Below, piece after piece: positions 10,279-19,524 of a stretch of 64,000 nt of DNA (position 1 is the stretch's first letter; every line of letters starts with the position of its first letter). The notes below the pieces were generated by a model. The model was not told where the DNA came from. It searched no databases and worked only from the letters and a program-made list of their open reading frames with translations. A program made the translations under genes and the position numbers. The DNA is from Scheffersomyces stipitis CBS 6054 (Eukaryota; Ascomycota; Pichiomycetes; Serinales; Debaryomycetaceae), in NCBI RefSeq assembly GCF_000209165.1, contig NC_009047.1, positions 930,001 to 994,000 on the forward strand. Direction: 5' to 3'.

Positions 10279-10587
10279 GACCATTTTTTACGAATGTTTA
10301 AATGTAAATAGATCATATAAGTAAATATAAAGCTATTCATAGGGCTACGTGTATACTTGGATTGAATAGGTAGCTTCTGAATGTAGCTGTTAAGAGTAGT
10401 GGTATAAAGATGAAAAATCATGTGATCTGGATCACGCACATTACCACGAAAACATACAGTGAGTTGTCAAGATATGTGGAATATTTCAGAATACAGAACC
10501 ACCACTATTCGATTCTGGAGCATCAGGGAGCATTTTCTTTCACAATACCCATCTTGACTCGTCTTCATATTCACAAATATATTAGAC
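10279..10587 (+). other. Spacer with SEC28 promoter
   Basis: 309 bp between the two-TM protein gene and SEC28. A short frame overlapping the SEC28 start in another phase is not supported by composition. No recognised regulatory site is seen. Confidence 0.4.
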
Positions 10588-11532
10588 ATGGACGCGTTTG
10601 CTGACTCAGGCGAGTTGTACACGATTCGCAATCAATTTTACACCAATCAACATCATAAGGTGAGATCTTATTCCTTGAACCAGTTTTCACCAGAAAACCA
10701 ATTGAAAGCGTTGGAGTACCAAATTAGATCGATTATTGCTTTAGAAGATGATGCATCTTCTGTTATCGACGATGGAAAAGCGCGTTTTCCTGGCAACGAA
10801 GGTTTGTTCCAGTTGCTCAGTGCTTGGAACGACTTGAAGTCATTTGGCACTGATGACTCCACTTATTTTGATGATGTCAAGACTGCCACCTATGAATTGC
10901 AAGCAGTTTTGACGACTCTCTATGTGGTCAAGTTGGACAAAGACATTGATCAAGCCATCACATTCTTGACGTCCTACATCGACAACACCAATACTCTCAA
11001 CAAGTACAACGAAATTGAACCATTCTTGATTTTGATCCAGTTGCATTTGGTCAAGGGTAATTTCGCGGCTGCCAACAAAATATTTGTCAACTTCGCCAAC
11101 TTCCCGGATTCGTCCAGAGACAACATCATCTACCAGGTGATGGAATCATGGATAGAGGCTATCAAGGGAGAATCGGACAACATCAATCGTTCGTATTCTC
11201 TTTACGATGAATTGTTGTCTTCTGACTTTGACGACGATCCTCAGGGCAAGTTCAAGCTCTTGAACGTATTGTTTGTATTAACAATTCAATTGAAACACTA
11301 CCCTGAAGCACAAGAGCTCTTGCTCCAAATAAAAGCATTGAACCAGAAACCCAACGCTGACTTTATAGCTAACCAGATCACGTTTGATTACTTGGTCAAC
11401 GGAGGTGCTAACGTAGACGGGTTGTTGAACGAGTTGAAATCTCTTGACATTACCCATCCACTTGTAGTTGACTTAGAAGAGAAGACGACTGTGTTTAATG
11501 ACATCGTGGCCAAGTACCAAGTGGAAGCATAA
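10588..11532 (+). CDS. SEC28: Coatomer epsilon subunit (epsilon-COP)
   Basis: This 314-residue protein is the epsilon subunit of COPI, which coats vesicles retrieving cargo from Golgi to ER; it stabilises alpha-COP. The N-terminus (GELYTIRNQFYTNQHHKV) matches the epsilon-COP opening ELF.V+N.FY.G.Y. The rest is an all-helical TPR-like solenoid, with recognisable repeats such as FLILIQLHLVKGNFAAANKI (about 146-165) and LNVLFVLTIQLKHYPEAQEL (about 229-248). Length is close to the usual 296-310. The ATG at 10588 is the only good start. It converges on CDC11 with 303 bp between stop codons. Confidence 0.88.
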   Translation: MDAFADSGELYTIRNQFYTNQHHKVRSYSLNQFSPENQLKALEYQIRSIIALEDDASSVIDDGKARFPGNEGLFQLLSAWNDLKSFGTDDSTYFDDVKTATYELQAVLTTLYVVKLDKDIDQAITFLTSYIDNTNTLNKYNEIEPFLILIQLHLVKGNFAAANKIFVNFANFPDSSRDNIIYQVMESWIEAIKGESDNINRSYSLYDELLSSDFDDDPQGKFKLLNVLFVLTIQLKHYPEAQELLLQIKALNQKPNADFIANQITFDYLVNGGANVDGLLNELKSLDITHPLVVDLEEKTTVFNDIVAKYQVEA

Positions 11533-11835
11533 AGAAAATGTACAGCAGTCGTGAGAGGACAAAGTATATTGAAATAGATGAAAAGTATATATAACAGAAA
11601 AACGCAGAAGTAGCATACATTATTTCTTAGCTTATGAAATACTGTTGTAGTGTCTTACTTATTTTGCACAATATCTTTTTAAGAGTAAATATCCACTATT
11701 TAAAACCAAATAGAACTAATAAATTGATGTATCCTCACATTGCGGATATATATACGTTGAATTAATTTGAAATTAACTTATATGTGTTTACAATACAACT
11801 CATAAATAATGTATTATGATCTCAAACAATACTAA
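11533..11835. terminator. Convergent 3' intergenic region SEC28/CDC11
   Basis: 303 bp of A/T-rich sequence between two convergent stop codons, with several TATATA and TTTAAATA-type efficiency/poly(A) elements on both strands. It is presumably a shared bidirectional 3'-end region. It ends in a chance TACTAAC next to the CDC11 stop. Confidence 0.4.
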
Positions 11836-13041
11836 CTAACCTTCGATCTTGACCACCTCACCTTCTTCGTCCAACTGCAAGCCTTCTGCCAACAATCTCT
11901 TTTCGATTTCCTTCAATTCATTCTCCTTTTCCAAAAGCTCCAATCTTTGGTTGATCAACTCCTGGTGGACTCTTTCTTCGAACTTCTTCAATCTTTCTTC
12001 CTCAAGCTTGATCTGTTCCTCCTTCAACAAATAGTTGGACTCTGGATCTGCCTTCTCGTCACTAGGCTTGGACGAGTCTTCGCTGCTAGGACTGCCTACG
12101 TACTCGAATTTCTTGCCTGAAAGAGCTTCTGTTCTGTAGTTTTCGTAGATCTGGTCGTGGGTCAACTCCTTGAACTCATTCAAGTGCGTGATCAACAATA
12201 CGTTCTTCAAGATGGTGAAGTCGTTGATGTCTGGGTTCTCCACGTTTATGGGCTGGGAAAACTTAGGATTTAATATCCGGAGCTTGAGCAAGTCATCATC
12301 TTCATTTGGGCTTTCCTGGTACTCGTTGGCTCCAATAACAGCAAAAGGCACAAGCGAGTTCAAGTACTTGTTGTACTCAACAATCTCGTCATCGATGTAG
12401 TCCTGCTCGTATTCGTACTCGTTGAACTTGTAGAAGTTGATGCCATAGTTGGTCAAGTCCTCCAAGATCAACTCCTTGTTGAGCTTCAATTCGGAGGGTG
12501 TCAAGGAGTCAGCCTTGGCAATTACAGGGATGATGTTGACCAAGTTGTTCACGTGCAACATGAACTTGACGTCGATCTCAGAAAGGCCATGACCCGTAGC
12601 GTTGATCATGTAGATCAACACATGAATTCTGCCATCTTTGAACCGAGGATTACGCTTGACGCGTGACTCCTCCAACAACACCTCGTCGTATTGATGTCTT
12701 ATAAAGTCAACGACGACTTTGAAGTCTTCGTCACAGTTGATCAGATTGGCAAAGTTGGGTGTGTCAATGATATTCAACAGGATCTTGTGGCCTTCGTTGT
12801 CTTCCAATTCGACGTTCTCGTGTCTCAATGTCAACTTCTTGGTGAATGGATCTTGGTTCACAGTCAGAGACGTGGGCACAATGGAGTTTCCACCACAGAG
12901 GGTGTTTATCAAGGTAGACCGGCCCAGGCCGCTTTCGCCCACAATCATGACCGAAAAGTTGATCGACTTCTTCAACGTTTTTCTTTTCCGCAACGCTGAC
13001 GACGACGCGTTGTTGTCGACTGAGTAGTTGTAGTTAGACAT
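11836..13041 (-). CDS. CDC11: Septin Cdc11
   Basis: A 401-residue septin, the terminal subunit of the hetero-octameric rods that form bud-neck filaments and recruit cytokinesis and morphogenesis factors. Visible are ASSALRKRKTLKK (12-25, polybasic lipid-binding region), a P-loop GESGxGRST (35-43), G4 AKAD (175-178), the septin-unique region, and a C-terminal coiled coil (about 335-395). The Arg in GxGRST and the SALRKRK opening are specific to Cdc11. Residues 39, 59, 88 and 100 are CTG codons; read as Ser, position 39 gives GESGSGRST, as in S. cerevisiae Cdc11. The G3 region reads DTPNFAN instead of DTPGFGD, so this subunit has probably lost GTP hydrolysis. Start is the first ATG. Confidence 0.92.
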   Translation of the reverse strand: MSNYNYSVDNNASSSALRKRKTLKKSINFSVMIVGESGLGRSTLINTLCGGNSIVPTSLTVNQDPFTKKLTLRHENVELEDNEGHKILLNIIDTPNFANLINCDEDFKVVVDFIRHQYDEVLLEESRVKRNPRFKDGRIHVLIYMINATGHGLSEIDVKFMLHVNNLVNIIPVIAKADSLTPSELKLNKELILEDLTNYGINFYKFNEYEYEQDYIDDEIVEYNKYLNSLVPFAVIGANEYQESPNEDDDLLKLRILNPKFSQPINVENPDINDFTILKNVLLITHLNEFKELTHDQIYENYRTEALSGKKFEYVGSPSSEDSSKPSDEKADPESNYLLKEEQIKLEEERLKKFEERVHQELINQRLELLEKENELKEIEKRLLAEGLQLDEEGEVVKIEG

Positions 13042-13978
13042 TGGAGAGACTGGGTAATAATGTGAAACGATAATAATATCAATGAGCAGAAGTGACTATA
13101 TCTGTAGCAATATAGTATATCAAGTTTATAACAAATATGGACAAATGTGAATACAGTCCAATGTCAAAGATTTAAATAATGTAAATATTGAAAAATGAAA
13201 CTTTTCAAAAATCAATAAGTTCAGTACCAAAATTTCAATTTCTCAATATTGAATAATTTTTCAAAGTTCTCAATTCTTCCCTGCTGCAACACTCTTGTAT
13301 CGATGGCTTCGTCAACAATTGAACAATATCCTGACGGTATGAACAAGAGCAGTAACTTTACAGCCTCTTAGTATTGGCTAACGTGCTTGTTGTGAAATTC
13401 ACCCTGAGGACACGACTCGAAAACTAGCACAAGAATCACAAACGACAAACACGTATAAAAGAGCCTCAACTGCACAGTGCAACCCAATTGAGATAGACGT
13501 AGACAGGAGACCGATAGGGAAACTACACGATAGTAGACGTGAAGAGCTACAGCAGCCAGCCGAATTTTGAAGTATACAGCAGAGAACTACGGGGACAGTA
13601 ACACATAGAACCAACACAGTAACTTACCAAATGAAATAAAGAAGTAGTAAGAGCATCATATAGAACTACCATAAAGACACCTCGTAGAATGCCATTAGTC
13701 GGAGTGCAGAAATAGCGTAGATGGCTAGACACTCCACCAACTAGACTATCACTGTGAGAATGTATAGACAGTAGATAGAGCCAGTATACAGATATACTCT
13801 TTGCACCTAGCCAGTGTACAGACTAATAACTTTGGCCAGTATATATAGGGCGGAATGCCTCAAGAATTCCGCTCCAATTCCGCAACTACTCCACCACCAC
13901 GATATCAGTGGATAATACTTTCTCAGAAATCGCTACTTGCTCCGGCAATCTTCAGTATTCAGCAATCTTCAATCTATT
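13042..13978. other. Divergent intergenic region CDC11/HRI1
   Basis: 937 bp between divergent start codons. The CDC11-proximal third is A/T-rich with ATTTAAATAA and repeated AAATTTC-like runs. The middle (13400-13750) is more mixed and has only short chance frames. A TATA box lies near HRI1. No RNA gene is recognised. Confidence 0.5.
13840..13847 (+). promoter_or_regulatory. TATA box of HRI1
   Basis: TATATATA about 135 bp before the HRI1 ATG, the expected spacing for a yeast TATA box. It supports the ATG at 13979 over the upstream non-ATG extension of the frame. Confidence 0.45.
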
Positions 13979-14725
13979 ATGGTGATCTCTACCAGGGTGT
14001 CTATCCAATGGCCGCCTGAAGAGGCCGAGGAACTCTCACATACGATGGCCTTCACTTCTCCACAGGGCCATTATGTCGATATCCGAATCTTGAAAACTCA
14101 TTATCCCTATGTCCAGCACAAGAACCAGCCGTTTTTCGACGAGGTCTTCCAATGGTGTTTGTGTGGAACAGAGCAGCCTATAGAAGGAACAAACAAGATC
14201 AGGTTTATCAACGAGATTGATAGCCAGGCAATTGCCAAGTCTGTACGTAGTGGAAAATACGTAGCTCCTGGTGAAGACATTGGTGATTTTTCAGCCATTG
14301 AAGGTTCACACGACAGAAAAGAAGTAGGATCTATGGTCAACCCAGCTACCGGGAGGGTTCAGGATTATATAGAGATCTGGAGGTCGTTGGATCCATTGCG
14401 GTCTACCCCTACCGAGGAAGTTAGAGAGCCTGCTGAATCCGAGCCCGAGTCGATCACAGGGTTTTCGCTCGAAATCAAGGACAACTCTAGATACCTAGGG
14501 AAGCTCATTCGCCTAGGCTTCTGGATCCAGGGAATAGTGTACGATAAGCAATCTGAAAATATCCATGTAATTCGCAGCCATTTCAACCTGGCTGTTGCTG
14601 AATGGCAGAACCAGATCGAATATGGTCAAATTGACCAGTTCCCATTGACATTTGCCGGTGAAGTAGGCGACAAGGTACTGGTCTCTTCATCTTTCTCCTG
14701 GAGCTGTGTAGAGAGAGAGAAATGA
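13979..14725 (+). CDS. HRI1: Hri1-family protein
   Basis: The frame extends upstream to a TTG at 13937, but the first ATG is at 13979, giving 248 residues, close to the 244 of S. cerevisiae Hri1. Hri1 is a small two-beta-barrel protein of unclear function that binds the casein kinase Hrr25 and has been linked to Sec72. Matching landmarks in order are TSPQGHYVDIR (26-36), a FxWCLCGT barrel strand (57-64), IEIWRSLDP (131-139, aligning with FRELWQPVDP), LGFWIQGIV (179-187, aligning with IGRWIQGFL) and a closing SFSWSCVE (aligning with GLNWEVIE). These support the family; the biochemical role is unknown. ERV14 follows on the same strand. Confidence 0.72.
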   Translation: MVISTRVSIQWPPEEAEELSHTMAFTSPQGHYVDIRILKTHYPYVQHKNQPFFDEVFQWCLCGTEQPIEGTNKIRFINEIDSQAIAKSVRSGKYVAPGEDIGDFSAIEGSHDRKEVGSMVNPATGRVQDYIEIWRSLDPLRSTPTEEVREPAESEPESITGFSLEIKDNSRYLGKLIRLGFWIQGIVYDKQSENIHVIRSHFNLAVAEWQNQIEYGQIDQFPLTFAGEVGDKVLVSSSFSWSCVEREK

Positions 14726-15119
14726 ACATACGTATTAGTCAGAATATACTCTTTCTCACAATCAATTTGAGAAATACAAAATATATTCTACGAACTGCTT
14801 ACGAGTATTTACATATATACGTTCACAATGCTATTAGATATAAACAATAAGATATAAGCATCTAGACATAGTTAATACTAGAGGGATATAAGATATAGGA
14901 ATAGGATATTTATCGTTGACAGTATCATTAGTGGGCCAGGCTATGGTCGCATTATTGCCACACACCTCCCGATTGGGCAGTCGAGCTCAGGGACACACCG
15001 AAAAATTGAACAAACCTCAAGTGATAATAAATGCATCGAAAGTTAGAAAATAGAGGGTCTGAATCTGTCGACTTTTTCTGTCTGTCATCTCCAACCAATC
15101 ACGAAATATCAGTAGCAAA
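14726..15119 (+). other. Spacer with ERV14 promoter
   Basis: 394 bp between HRI1 and the first exon of ERV14. A CCAAT box occurs about 25 bp before the ERV14 ATG, within CAACCAATCACG. Nothing else is recognisable. Confidence 0.4.
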
Positions 15120-15949
15120 ATGAACGGAGAAAGCTGGTATGTAAATTTCAGATCCTTTGCTATCTCAAAACGGAAGAGATCAGAGTTTTCTTACAGTTAA
15201 CGGAACTGGGAGTAGATGAAGATAAGAAGTATATGGAAGCCATGCGGAGAAGTTCAGAAGAATGGATCACCAAATAAATTGAAGGCCATGATGAATATAA
15301 TACTGCAAATTGTTATTGTCTAAATTCCATTAATCAATCACAGATCTGGTATTGTACCACAGCTTGATCTATCAGTCTATATGATCTTCGATGATCTAAC
15401 TATTTATCTCATTATCTATTTCTATCATATCATGGCTGCATAGCGTTTTATATCCTCGAATCATTTCATATCGTTCTTCCATATATTCTATGGATCTTAT
15501 ATCTATCTTCGTTGTCTTTTCGAAGTCGTACAAATACTAACTAGAACGTCAGGTTATTTATTCTTGCGGTGATAATCAACGCCATCAACTTGTTTTCACA
15601 AGTTTTCTTCACCATCATGTACTCCGACTTGGAGTGTGACTACATCAACCCAATTGAGTTGTGTAACAAGTTGAATCCATGGTTCATTCCTGAATCCGGT
15701 TTGCATGCCTTCATCACTACTTTGTTCTTGGTCAATGGCTACTGGTTCCCCTTCTTGTTGAACCTCCCCTTGTTGGCCTACAACGTCAACAAGTTCCTCA
15801 ACAAGAACCATCTCTTGGATGCTACCGAGATTTTCAGAACCTTGTCCAAGCACAAGAAGGAGTCTTTCATCAAGTTGGGTTTCCACTTGTTGTTGTTCTT
15901 CTTCTACTTGTACAGAATGATCATGGCATTGGTTTCCGACGATGCCTAG
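15120..15949 (+). CDS. ERV14: Cornichon-family ER export receptor Erv14, spliced
   Basis: Spliced model: exon 1 at 15120-15136, exon 2 at 15553-15949, 137 residues. Exon 1 encodes MNGESW, whose Trp codon is split by the intron; exon 2 continues [14 protein letters not shown], matching the Erv14 start M-G-A-W-L-F-I-L-A-V. Erv14 is the COPII cargo receptor that carries many transmembrane proteins out of the ER. Visible are the cornichon membrane segments, the conserved [14 protein letters not shown] loop (here [10 protein letters not shown]), the COPII-binding IFRTL motif and a hydrophobic [15 protein letters not shown] tail. The length agrees with the 138 residues of S. cerevisiae Erv14. Without exon 1 the frame has no usable ATG and loses half of the first TM segment. 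Confidence 0.95.
15137..15552 (+). other. ERV14: ERV14 intron
   Basis: A 416-nt phase-2 intron with donor GTATGT (15137-15142), perfect branch point TACTAAC (15535-15541) and acceptor CAG ending at 15552. The branch point lies only 11 nt before the exon. No gene or RNA is visible inside. Confidence 0.93.
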
Positions 15950-16232
15950 AAACGGATGTAGTTTCTAGGAACATTGCAAATCTGGTACGACCTTTCTTGT
16001 AGCTGAAAGTTAGATGATTGAAGATTGTAAACTATTAAGACATCGAAACTTCTAGGGCTACGTAAGATTTTGAGTTGTAAAGTCATGAAAGTTTGCAATG
16101 CCCTTGTTGTCTAATTGCTTAATGATTAAATCATTGTTGTGTCCCATCCTTGTTGAACGTTTCTGTTTACGTACATAATGTAGTTAATTAGTTAATTGTT
16201 AATTATTATAATATTTGTTCTATTGTCGTTAT

Positions 16233-18277
16233 CTATAATAGTTCCTTGTCGAGGTCAACAAGCTTCTGGTTTACAATCTGAAGTTTACGTAGGACTCCAG
16301 CAGAAGGATTCACAATCGACGATGCACGGCTCAACGCAACTGTAACCTGTTGGCTCAACGACAGCTTTGCATCCTCTGTAGTATTGCCTATCTGTTGCAA
16401 CGACTTCATTTCGGTTTCGACCATTTGAACTTCGGCATGTCTATCCTTGTCTCGATTATATTGACTTCTTAATGTGTTTAATTTGGTACCCACATCAACA
16501 TGATTCTGTTTCAACGTGTATATCCTTTGTCGGTATTCGTTTTTCAACTTCTGAACCTCGTTGATTCTTGTAGTGATATCGTTTATAGCGGAATGAACAT
16601 CCATAAGATAGTCTAGCTGATGGACAAGATGTGCCTTGAAGTCTTCCTGAACAACTTGTTCTCTAATTACTTCTGAGGCAGTTTCTTCCGGTTCGTACTC
16701 TTTGACTAAATGTCTAAGTACATCGATTGTGTGAATCTTGACGCGTTTGTCTTTGTTTTCTTCATCTCTCAATCTCTCAACATCAATATTCATTGGTTTC
16801 TGACGTTCGTTCCGCCTCTTTCTCGATAACGGAATAGGCGCTACTCTTTCCCTCACTCGTGATGGTACTCTTTCAATTCTACTCTCAGGGCCAGTTTCAG
16901 TGCTCTCGACCCTAGACTTGGATTTTGCTTTTCTTGACTTATTTCCATTTGATTTTGTATTGTCGCTTGTTGTTGTCCTGTCACTTGATTTTGATTTTCT
17001 TAATGTCTTTCCATTCGATACTTTATTCCTTTCTTGCGATTCTCTCAACTCATTCTGTCGCTTCTTCACATTATCTCGAATTTTTCTGATCCTTGTATGT
17101 GGTTCTTCTACAATTTCTGCTTCTTCTGGCGAATCTACACCTCCAAGAAACTGCTTGAGTCTCGACTTCTGTCGCAACGTTCGTGCAGCTAGCGATCGGA
17201 ATGCATACTCTATCTTCTCGTCTTCACTGGACTCTTCTTTCTCGTTGTCGCTGACCATTTCTTTGTAGCTTATTCTCCTTGTCTTTCTTAAACTCTCTCT
17301 TCGAAACGACGTTTCAGCTGAAGAATCGTGCTCGTTGTTCTCTATTGTATCTTTCTGAGCAGCCTCAGTAGTGCTATTCAAATTGTTCTTAGGCTTGTCC
17401 ACTTTTCGTGGACGACCTACATTGACTCTTGCTCTCTTTTTTGGTCTTCCACGTCCACTGTTTGTTTTATCAGTTGCACTTTTTCTTACCGAAACATCGC
17501 TGTTCGTTACCTGGAGACTTTCATCCTGATTATGATTTCCTGTGTACTCAATTTCGTCATAGATAGACTGGTTGATCAAATGAGACGGAGTTAACAACTC
17601 CCCAGCCTCCTCAGAGTGAAGGGCCACAGAATGAACCAGTTTGTTCTGAGGTTGAGACTCTTCTTGCTCTCCCCTATCTTGAGGTACTGGTGTAGTAGTC
17701 TTAGAATTAGCATTGTCCAAATCTGCTTTTCCAATTGCCGAAACTTTTCGATTTCGAAGTCTGGGAAGACTTTCGATGTTATCCCAATGGTTCAATGCAG
17801 ACTTAAGACTGTCCGTGAGACGTCGTTTCTTACTTGGTTTGTCTGAAGTGGATTGTTTGTTTAGCACGAAGAAATCATCCACTAGAACATTTCGTTTTCT
17901 TAAAAGGTGTTAGTACTTCGATCCTGAAATCATCTCGGAAATCGTAATTATCATTGGTTGTTTCAATTAATTAGTATCGGAATAGAAGTTGATCAAATAC
18001 TATGTTGATAGCATAGCACATAAAGAAAAGGTATGCTTTCGTACTCATGATCTCTTATAAAGTAGATCCTATTTCAAATGGAGCCAATCGACCATTTGAT
18101 TTCAATAAAGATATAATTCTTGTTGTCTTAACTCGCATATGAAATCATTCCAGAAACTCTAGGTATATGAGATATATGAGCTTATTCTTTCGATTTTCCT
18201 CAATTTTCCAATCAAAACACTTACCCCGATCCTCGGACACGGGACTTCTTACGAGAAACTCTATCATCGACCGCCAT
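16233..18277 (-). CDS. AME1: Inner kinetochore protein Ame1/CENP-U, spliced, with AT-hooks
   Basis: Spliced model on the minus strand: exon 1 at 18277-18225, exon 2 at 17898-16233, 572 residues. Without exon 1 the frame begins at a GTG. The joined N-terminus MAVDDRVSRKKSRVRGSG-KRNVLVDDFFVL resembles the MIND-binding motif of Ame1 (LRGSHSRR then DDDVIVF). The C-terminal quarter is a coiled coil opening with HTIDVLRHL (compare Ame1 TTIDVLSSL) and ending in a helix NQKLVDLDKELL. COMA-complex Ame1 bridges centromeric nucleosomes and the Mis12/MIND complex. The middle is basic and disordered, with two AT-hooks: GRGRPKK (166-172) and GRPRK (179-183). Assignment rests on motif order and recall, not alignment. 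Confidence 0.68.
17899..18224 (-). other. AME1: AME1 intron
   Basis: A 326-nt intron with donor GTAAGT (18224-18219, read on the minus strand), branch point TACTAAC (17915-17909) and acceptor AAG at 17901-17899, 10 nt beyond the branch point. Using the next AG (CTAG) would shift the frame into a stop, so the proximal AAG is the supported acceptor. Confidence 0.82.
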
Positions 18278-18870
18278 TGCGTTTGCGGAAAAGAAGCAGT
18301 TGCAAACTAACAATTCAATATTAGAGTTTATATGTTTTGATTTGGATACGACTATGTACAGGAATGATTGCAAAATTCTGAAGCTGTTCTTAGAGTATAA
18401 TAGAGAAGAAACATGGGACGCCAAAAGGAAAGGCTATCAGTCGTTCATTGGCAACAAGATAGACTTCGAAGTGTTGTACAAAAGAGGACATTGTTCTTCT
18501 GAACTTGTGGGGAGAGAGTATATTGAATCATTCTGTATGTATTGAAGCATCATAATGCGAGTCTGGAGCAAGTGATTTATGTGATTCAATATTCTATATC
18601 AAAAGGAATCCCCTTGTATGCGACCTATTCCAAGATTCTGAACAGATTATCTCGCATGTATAAGTGATGCTTCCTGTATTTTTAGTTTCTGGAATGAATA
18701 TGCTGGTATTATATACTACTAGACACTAATAGACATATGTGTAGTTTTGAAAAATAGGATTTTATATTAATATTAATACTATACAAAATATCACTACCTT
18801 TTCAGAACACCCGTCAAAGACAAGATGTTCAGGGCAGCAATTCAGCAGAACCAACTGCTAAACCGCTCAT
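18278..18870 (-). other. Spacer between RPS12 and AME1
   Basis: 593 bp holding the RPS12 3' end and the AME1 promoter. One plus-strand frame at 18300-18545 opens at a TTG and is probably chance. A/T-rich runs follow the RPS12 stop. Confidence 0.45.
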
Positions 18871-19305
18871 TTATTGTTGAGAGAAGTGTTCCAACAAGAT
18901 GTTTCTTTCATCAGAGTCAGCACCCCAGTTCTTGACGACAACACAAGAGGCACCAACGACCTTTCTGGCGTTACCTTCTCTGTCCAATTGACAGAGACCA
19001 GCCCATTCACCCAACAACTTGGCGTCAGAGACCTTGATCAATGGGATCTTTTCTTCTGGCTCGTTACACAAAGCTTCAACCAACTTGATGATGGATTCTT
19101 CGGTGACAGAGTCACAGAGAACACACAATTGAGCTTCTCTTCTAGAAAGAGCCTTGGAAGCTTCTCTCAAACCTCTGGCCAAACCGTCGTGGACCAAAGA
19201 GGTTCTCAAGACGACCTTCAAGGCATCTTCGATGGAGATGGAGCCGGCTTCGGTTTGTTCAACGGCAACTTCTTCGACAATTTGTTCTTGTTCAACGTCA
19301 GACAT
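18871..19305 (-). CDS. RPS12: 40S ribosomal protein eS12
   Basis: A 144-residue protein of the L7Ae/eS12 family, part of the beak of the 40S subunit. The acidic N-terminus ([13 protein letters not shown]) is typical of eS12; the core has [20 protein letters not shown] (24-43), [20 protein letters not shown], the [12 protein letters not shown] loop and [16 protein letters not shown]. Length matches the yeast protein (143). Codon use is strongly biased to TTG for Leu and avoids CTG, as expected of a highly expressed gene in this clade. The promoter has a Tbf1-like palindrome and a Cbf1-like site about 160-195 bp upstream. Confidence 0.96.
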   Translation of the reverse strand: MSDVEQEQIVEEVAVEQTEAGSISIEDALKVVLRTSLVHDGLARGLREASKALSRREAQLCVLCDSVTEESIIKLVEALCNEPEEKIPLIKVSDAKLLGEWAGLCQLDREGNARKVVGASCVVVKNWGADSDERNILLEHFSQQ

Positions 19306-19483
19306 TTTAGTATAATAGACTTCTTCGACAGGTATGGAATCTGCTCAGTACCGTTTAAAATTATCAACAAGAGTAGTTCACTCTTTGTAGAGGTTTCTAA
19401 AATTTTCAGCCAGTAGGTATGAAGAGGTCGTGCGATGGCAAACCAATTTTTCAGTGCCTTACTTTTTTGAACATATGGCGCGA

Positions 19484-19501
19484 CTAGGGCTTGAACCCTA
19501 G
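19484..19501. promoter_or_regulatory. Tbf1-type palindrome in RPS12 promoter
   Basis: CTAGGGCTTGAACCCTAG is a palindrome of two TAGGG/CCCTA half sites. In CTG-clade yeasts ribosomal-protein promoters are known to use the telomere-repeat-binding factor Tbf1, with Cbf1, instead of Rap1; inverted TAGGG half sites are the expected signature. It lies 179-196 bp upstream of the RPS12 ATG. A chance tRNA T-arm look-alike was considered and rejected. Confidence 0.6.
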
Positions 19502-19505
19502 TATC

Positions 19506-19524
19506 ACATAAAAGCATGTGATTT
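19506..19524. promoter_or_regulatory. Inverted repeat with Cbf1-type site in RPS12 promoter
   Basis: Two arms, ATCACAT and ATGTGAT, flank AAAAGC. The right arm with its flanking base is CATGTGAT, the reverse complement of ATCACATG, which fits RTCACRTG. It sits five bases from the Tbf1-type palindrome, making a composite element. Confidence 0.5.

Noticed and set aside
11830..11836. TACTAAC on the plus strand
   Set aside because: It lies at the CDC11 stop codon in a convergent 3' region, with no donor or frame to splice to.
13937..13978. Upstream extension of HRI1
   Set aside because: Requires a TTG start; the first ATG at 13979 gives the family length and fits the TATA box spacing.
18300..18545. 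81-codon plus-strand frame with ICFDLDTTMY, resembling the HAD phosphatase DxD motif
   Set aside because: It opens at TTG, is far too short for a HAD enzyme, and sits between AME1 exon 1 and the RPS12 3' end with no further HAD motif.
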